This document shows, one piece after another, positions 11,643 to 13,902 of a stretch of 13,902 nt of DNA. Position 1 is the stretch's first letter. Each line of letters begins with the position of its first letter. Origin of the DNA: Methanobacteriota archaeon (lineage in GTDB: Archaea; Hydrothermarchaeota; Hydrothermarchaeia; Hydrothermarchaeales; SZUA-236); NCBI GenBank assembly GCA_003695745.1, contig RFHW01000088.1:1-13902 (forward strand). Reading direction: 5' to 3'. The notes under the pieces are model-generated. The model searched no databases and was not told where the DNA came from. It saw only the letters and a list, made by a program, of their open reading frames with translations. The translations under genes were made by a program, and so were the position numbers.

Positions 11643-13136
11643 TCAATGTTTATGGATGGGCGTAACCTTCAGCTCCGCAAGCACCTTGTCCAGCTCCCCG
11701 GCATCCGCCCCTGTGGAGAGCTCTGTTGAAAGGGCGAGGTTCTTCACAAGGCCGCAGTTTGGGCCCTCAGGCGTCTCAGTGGGACATATCTTCCCGAACT
11801 GGGTGGAGTGCAGGTCCCTCGCCTCGAAATGGGGCTGCGACCTGGACAGGGGCGATATGACCCGGCGGAGATGGGACACCACCGCCATGTAGGTGGTCCT
11901 GTCCAGAAGCTGGCTCACACCGGTTCTCCCGCCAACCCAGTTGCCTGTGGCGAGGGCGTGGCGTATCCTCTCTGTGAGCACGTCCCTTCTCACCGCAGTC
12001 TGGATCGAGGGCTCCTTGCCCCGCGCAACCTGCCTCTCAAGCTGGTATTTGATGTCCCGCACAAGGTTGTAGAAGGACACCCTGAAAAGGTCGTCCAGGA
12101 GATCACCTGCAAGCCGAAGCCTCTTATTGGCATAGTGGTCCTTGTCATCCACGTTCCGTTTGTTGAAGGCAAGCTCAAAGACACGCTCAACCATCCTGCC
12201 AATGTAATAGGCCTTCCTAAGCCGGTCCTCAGGCTCCACGCCAAGGTGGGGGAGCAGATAACGATCTATCACCTGCTCAGCCCTCTTCAGCCGATACTCC
12301 CTCGTCTGGCCGTGGGCGACCTTCTTCCCGATGACCTCCATGGCATCCTCTGTGGTCTGGATATCCAGATTCTCCTCTATGTTCTCAAGGAGCTTCTGAA
12401 CGATCTCAGGGTCGTTTGATATGGAGTCCACAATCTCCTTGTCGGTCTCAAGGCCGAGGGCCTTCATCACCACGATGAGCGGGAGATCGCCGGGCACAGA
12501 GGGGAAGTTGACGCTTATCATGCCCTCCCTGTCCCTCTGCACGGTCGTAAGGGCCCTGAAACCCCCCCTCTTTGAGAACACCTTGGCAACCTCCTCTATC
12601 TTGGTATATCCCTTGTTCTTCTCCAGTATGATCTTGTTTGGCGCAAGGTCCTCTATGGTAACAAGCATCCGCTCAGAGCCGTTGACAATAAAATAGCCGC
12701 CGGGGTCAAGGGGGTCCTCACCATTTCTCACAAGCTCCTCGTCGGAGAGGCCGTATAGGTTGCAGCGGGTGGAGCGAAGCATGGTGGGCATCTGCCCTAT
12801 GACGACCCACTCCATATCCTTCTCCTCCCTTGTGCCGTCCTCATGTATCTTTACGAGCCCCATCTCAAGCTTGATGGGCGAGAAATAGTTCATGTTCCGC
12901 AGCCGCGCCTCAGAAGGTGTGATCTTCCTCCGTGAGCCATCGGCCTCGATGATCTCTGCCTTGCCCACATCTATCTTGCCGAAGCGAACAGCCAGATCCA
13001 CGTCGGTCATAAGCTCGCCCGTCTCGGTGATCACGTTCTGAAGCCTGTTCTCGATGAAATCGTTGTAGGAGTCTATGTGCTGTTTCACAAGCTCCCTTCT
13101 TTTCAAAAATAGCTCTAACACACTCTTTCTATCCAT
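11643..13136 (-). CDS. rpoB2: DNA-directed RNA polymerase subunit B''
   Basis: A 497-residue protein equal to the N-terminal half of beta/RPB2 (protrusion, lobe and fork). Conserved features include [12 protein letters not shown] (about 148-159), [15 protein letters not shown] and the fork region [20 protein letters not shown] followed by [21 protein letters not shown] (422-462). The latter matches the rifampicin-region homologue of archaeal and eukaryotic polymerases. A split B subunit marks methanogens, Archaeoglobi, haloarchaea and related euryarchaea, while Thermococci and Crenarchaeota have it fused. The ATG at 13136 is 9 nt after the rpoH stop, with GGGGCG as a weak binding site. The break from B' falls at the usual place. 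Confidence 0.98.
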   Translation of the reverse strand: MDRKSVLELFLKRRELVKQHIDSYNDFIENRLQNVITETGELMTDVDLAVRFGKIDVGKAEIIEADGSRRKITPSEARLRNMNYFSPIKLEMGLVKIHEDGTREEKDMEWVVIGQMPTMLRSTRCNLYGLSDEELVRNGEDPLDPGGYFIVNGSERMLVTIEDLAPNKIILEKNKGYTKIEEVAKVFSKRGGFRALTTVQRDREGMISVNFPSVPGDLPLIVVMKALGLETDKEIVDSISNDPEIVQKLLENIEENLDIQTTEDAMEVIGKKVAHGQTREYRLKRAEQVIDRYLLPHLGVEPEDRLRKAYYIGRMVERVFELAFNKRNVDDKDHYANKRLRLAGDLLDDLFRVSFYNLVRDIKYQLERQVARGKEPSIQTAVRRDVLTERIRHALATGNWVGGRTGVSQLLDRTTYMAVVSHLRRVISPLSRSQPHFEARDLHSTQFGKICPTETPEGPNCGLVKNLALSTELSTGADAGELDKVLAELKVTPIHKH

Positions 13137-13145
13137 AGTCGCCCC

Positions 13146-13382
13146 CTATATCTGGGATATGACCACCCTATAGGCATAGCTCGTACCTGTTACCTCGTCT
13201 TCGCGGGTGATCTTTATGATATCGCCATTCTCCACTTCAAGACCCTTCAGGGCAGGGTCGGTTATAAGGATGCCAGGCAGCTGGCCCCTTGTAATATTGT
13301 ATCTCTTGAGAAGCTCCTCTGCCTCCTCCTTGGAGAGCAGCTCATGCTTCGGCACAAGTTCGTGTTGCACTGTCTTCTTCAT
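13146..13382 (-). CDS. rpoH: DNA-directed RNA polymerase subunit H (RPB5 C-terminal homologue)
   Basis: A 78-residue protein matching the C-terminal domain of eukaryotic RPB5, the only part kept in archaea. It sits at the downstream jaw of the polymerase. Typical blocks are ELVPKHELLSKEEAEELLKRY, split around residues 8-28, QLPGILITDPAL (34-45) and GDIIKITREDEVTGTSYAYRVV (53-74). The ATG at 13382 has GGAG 9 nt upstream. The open frame continues to 13490, but that extension would be translated from tRNA-Lys, so it is rejected. It is the first coding gene of the polymerase operon and lies only 24 nt after the mature 3' end of tRNA-Lys, leaving no room for its own upstream promoter outside the tRNA. 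Confidence 0.96.
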   Translation of the reverse strand: MKKTVQHELVPKHELLSKEEAEELLKRYNITRGQLPGILITDPALKGLEVENGDIIKITREDEVTGTSYAYRVVISQI

Positions 13383-13406
13383 ATCTCCCTTCTCCAATGG
13401 ATGTAG

Positions 13407-13480
13407 CGGGCCCGAGGGGATTTGAACCCCCGACAAATTGGTTAAGAGCCAACCACTCTGCCAGACTGAGTTACGGGCCC
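13407..13480 (-). tRNA. tRNA-Lys(CTT)
   Basis: The minus strand folds into a complete 74-nt cloverleaf. Acceptor GGGCCCG/CGGGCCC is closed by discriminator G (13407). The D stem is ACTC/GAGT, the anticodon stem GTTGG/CCAAT with loop CTCTTAA gives anticodon CTT, and the T arm is GGGGG-TTCAAAT-CCCCT. It reads lysine AAG. There is no intron and no encoded CCA. It lies 67 nt after tRNA-Asp and 24 nt before rpoH. I see no TATA box in the 67-nt spacer (13481-13547), so it is probably processed from a longer precursor. Confidence 0.97.
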
Positions 13481-13547
13481 ATCTCAACATGCCTTTCCTT
13501 CTTTCAGATCACCTGCCAGCAGCCATCTCCTTTGCTCATCACAATAG

Positions 13548-13656
13548 CGCCCTGGTCGGGATTTGAACCCGAGTCGTGGGAGATCCATCCCCTCGTGCAT
13601 AGTCTCAACTAGGGGTTGACAGTCCCACATGATAGGCCGGGCTACACTACCAGGGC
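13548..13656 (-). tRNA. tRNA-Asp(GTC) with a 34-nt intron
   Basis: Minus-strand acceptor GCCCTGG (13656-13650) pairs with CCAGGGC, with discriminator G at 13548. The anticodon stem is TGGGA/TCCCA and the T arm TCGGG-TTCAAAT-CCCGA. After removal of the intron the loop is CTGTCAC with anticodon GTC (13620-13618), and the mature tRNA is 75 nt with no encoded CCA. It lies about 47 nt after 5S rRNA; that spacer (13657-13703) shows no TATA box, so 5S rRNA and tRNA-Asp are probably cotranscribed. Confidence 0.96.
13583..13616 (-). other. Intron of tRNA-Asp(GTC), position 37/38
   Basis: A 34-nt intron with a textbook bulge-helix-bulge. The central 4-bp helix is CTGT (positions 32-35 of the tRNA) with ATGG near the intron 3' end, allowing two G-U pairs. 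The two 3-nt bulges are CA|A and AT|C, cut after the second base. The inner helix is CCCCT with AGGGG. Cleavage at these points restores a 7-nt anticodon loop, which fixes the intron ends. The splicing endonuclease itself is outside the window. Confidence 0.92.
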
Positions 13657-13703
13657 TCAATAGCGGATCACATCCTCCTTGATAGGCTAGATCAGGATGA
13701 AGG

Positions 13704-13823
13704 GCTGGCGGCGTCTCTGACCTCCCATGGGCTCTCGCACCATAGTACTGCCAGAATCGCTGGAGGACTTTACTTCCGTGTTCTGATGAGAACGGGTGTG
13801 GCCCCTCCGCTGTGGCCGCCATA
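13704..13823 (-). rRNA. 5S ribosomal RNA
   Basis: The minus strand carries a 5S rRNA: terminal helix TGGCGGC (13821-13815) pairs perfectly with GCCGCCA (13712-13706). Inside are the conserved CCCGTTCTCATCAGAAC loop region, CGGAAGTAAAG, and TACTATGG...GTGCGAGAGCCCATGGGAG. Length is about 120 nt; the exact ends are uncertain by a few bases. No 16S or 23S rRNA flanks it within the window: it stands with tRNA-Asp, tRNA-Lys and the polymerase operon. A TATA box lies about 60 nt upstream. Confidence 0.95.
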
Positions 13824-13879
13824 CCCTATCCCAATCTAATGCAGACTCCTTTTGTAGACTTCCGATTAAATGCCTTTTG

Positions 13880-13894
13880 TATATAAAGCTTTCG
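13880..13894 (-). promoter_or_regulatory. Archaeal promoter (BRE plus TATA box) for 5S rRNA
   Basis: Minus-strand CGAAAGC followed by TTTATATA is a near-consensus BRE/TATA pair for TFB and TBP. Initiation about 25 nt downstream would fall near 13858, giving a leader of roughly 35 nt before mature 5S rRNA. It is the clearest promoter in the window and the only strong one seen upstream of rpoH, so it may drive the stable RNAs and part or all of the polymerase operon. Confidence 0.75.
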
Positions 13895-13902
13895 TCAATA
13901 AC

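Noticed and set aside
13383..13490. N-terminal extension of rpoH starting at 13490
   Set aside because: It would be encoded by tRNA-Lys; the family N-terminus begins at MKKTVQHELVPKHE with a ribosome binding site at 13392-13395.

Overview
This window is archaeal and most likely euryarchaeal. The largest RNA polymerase subunit is split into A' and A'', and the second-largest into B'' and B'. Translation uses EF-2 and EF-1alpha, and the ribosomal proteins include the archaeal/eukaryotic type L30e. Two tRNA genes carry short bulge-helix-bulge introns. A split B subunit is typical of methanogens, Archaeoglobi, haloarchaea and their relatives. The proteins lack the strong acidity of haloarchaea, so a methanogen, ANME or Archaeoglobi type host is the best guess; the genus cannot be read from the sequence.

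Every supported gene lies on the minus strand, so the window reads right to left. At the right edge a TATA box precedes 5S rRNA, then tRNA-Asp(GTC) with a 34-nt intron, then tRNA-Lys(CTT). Only 24 nt after tRNA-Lys the RNA polymerase and translation cluster starts: rpoH, rpoB2 (B''), rpoB1 (B'), rpoA1 (A'), rpoA2 (A''), rpl30e, nusA, rps12, rps7, fusA (EF-2), tuf (EF-1alpha), rps10. Intergenic gaps are -4 to +19 nt, with ATGA overlaps and stop codons embedded in Shine-Dalgarno motifs. This is the classic archaeal order and suggests one long transcript. No promoter is visible between 5S rRNA and rpoH, so stable RNAs and the polymerase operon may share a precursor, with tRNA 3' processing creating the mRNA 5' end.

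Beyond rps10, an 86-nt spacer with a T-run/TATA-like element leads to tRNA-Ser(GGA), which has a 61-nt hairpin-rich intron. The last 206 nt hold the least ordinary sequence. A 62-nt element occurs twice at about 90% identity. One copy abuts the 3' end of tRNA-Ser. The other abuts an apparent tRNA-Ala(GGC) relic that keeps its 3' acceptor strand and anticodon region but lacks its 5' acceptor strand and an intact T arm. Each copy ends in a GGTTTTT type run, so the element looks like a duplicated tRNA trailer/terminator.

The protein-coding part is a conserved housekeeping operon. The points that merit a second look are the stable-RNA/mRNA linkage, the trailer repeat with its tRNA relic, the two introns, a four-cysteine cluster in A', and the TTG start of B'.
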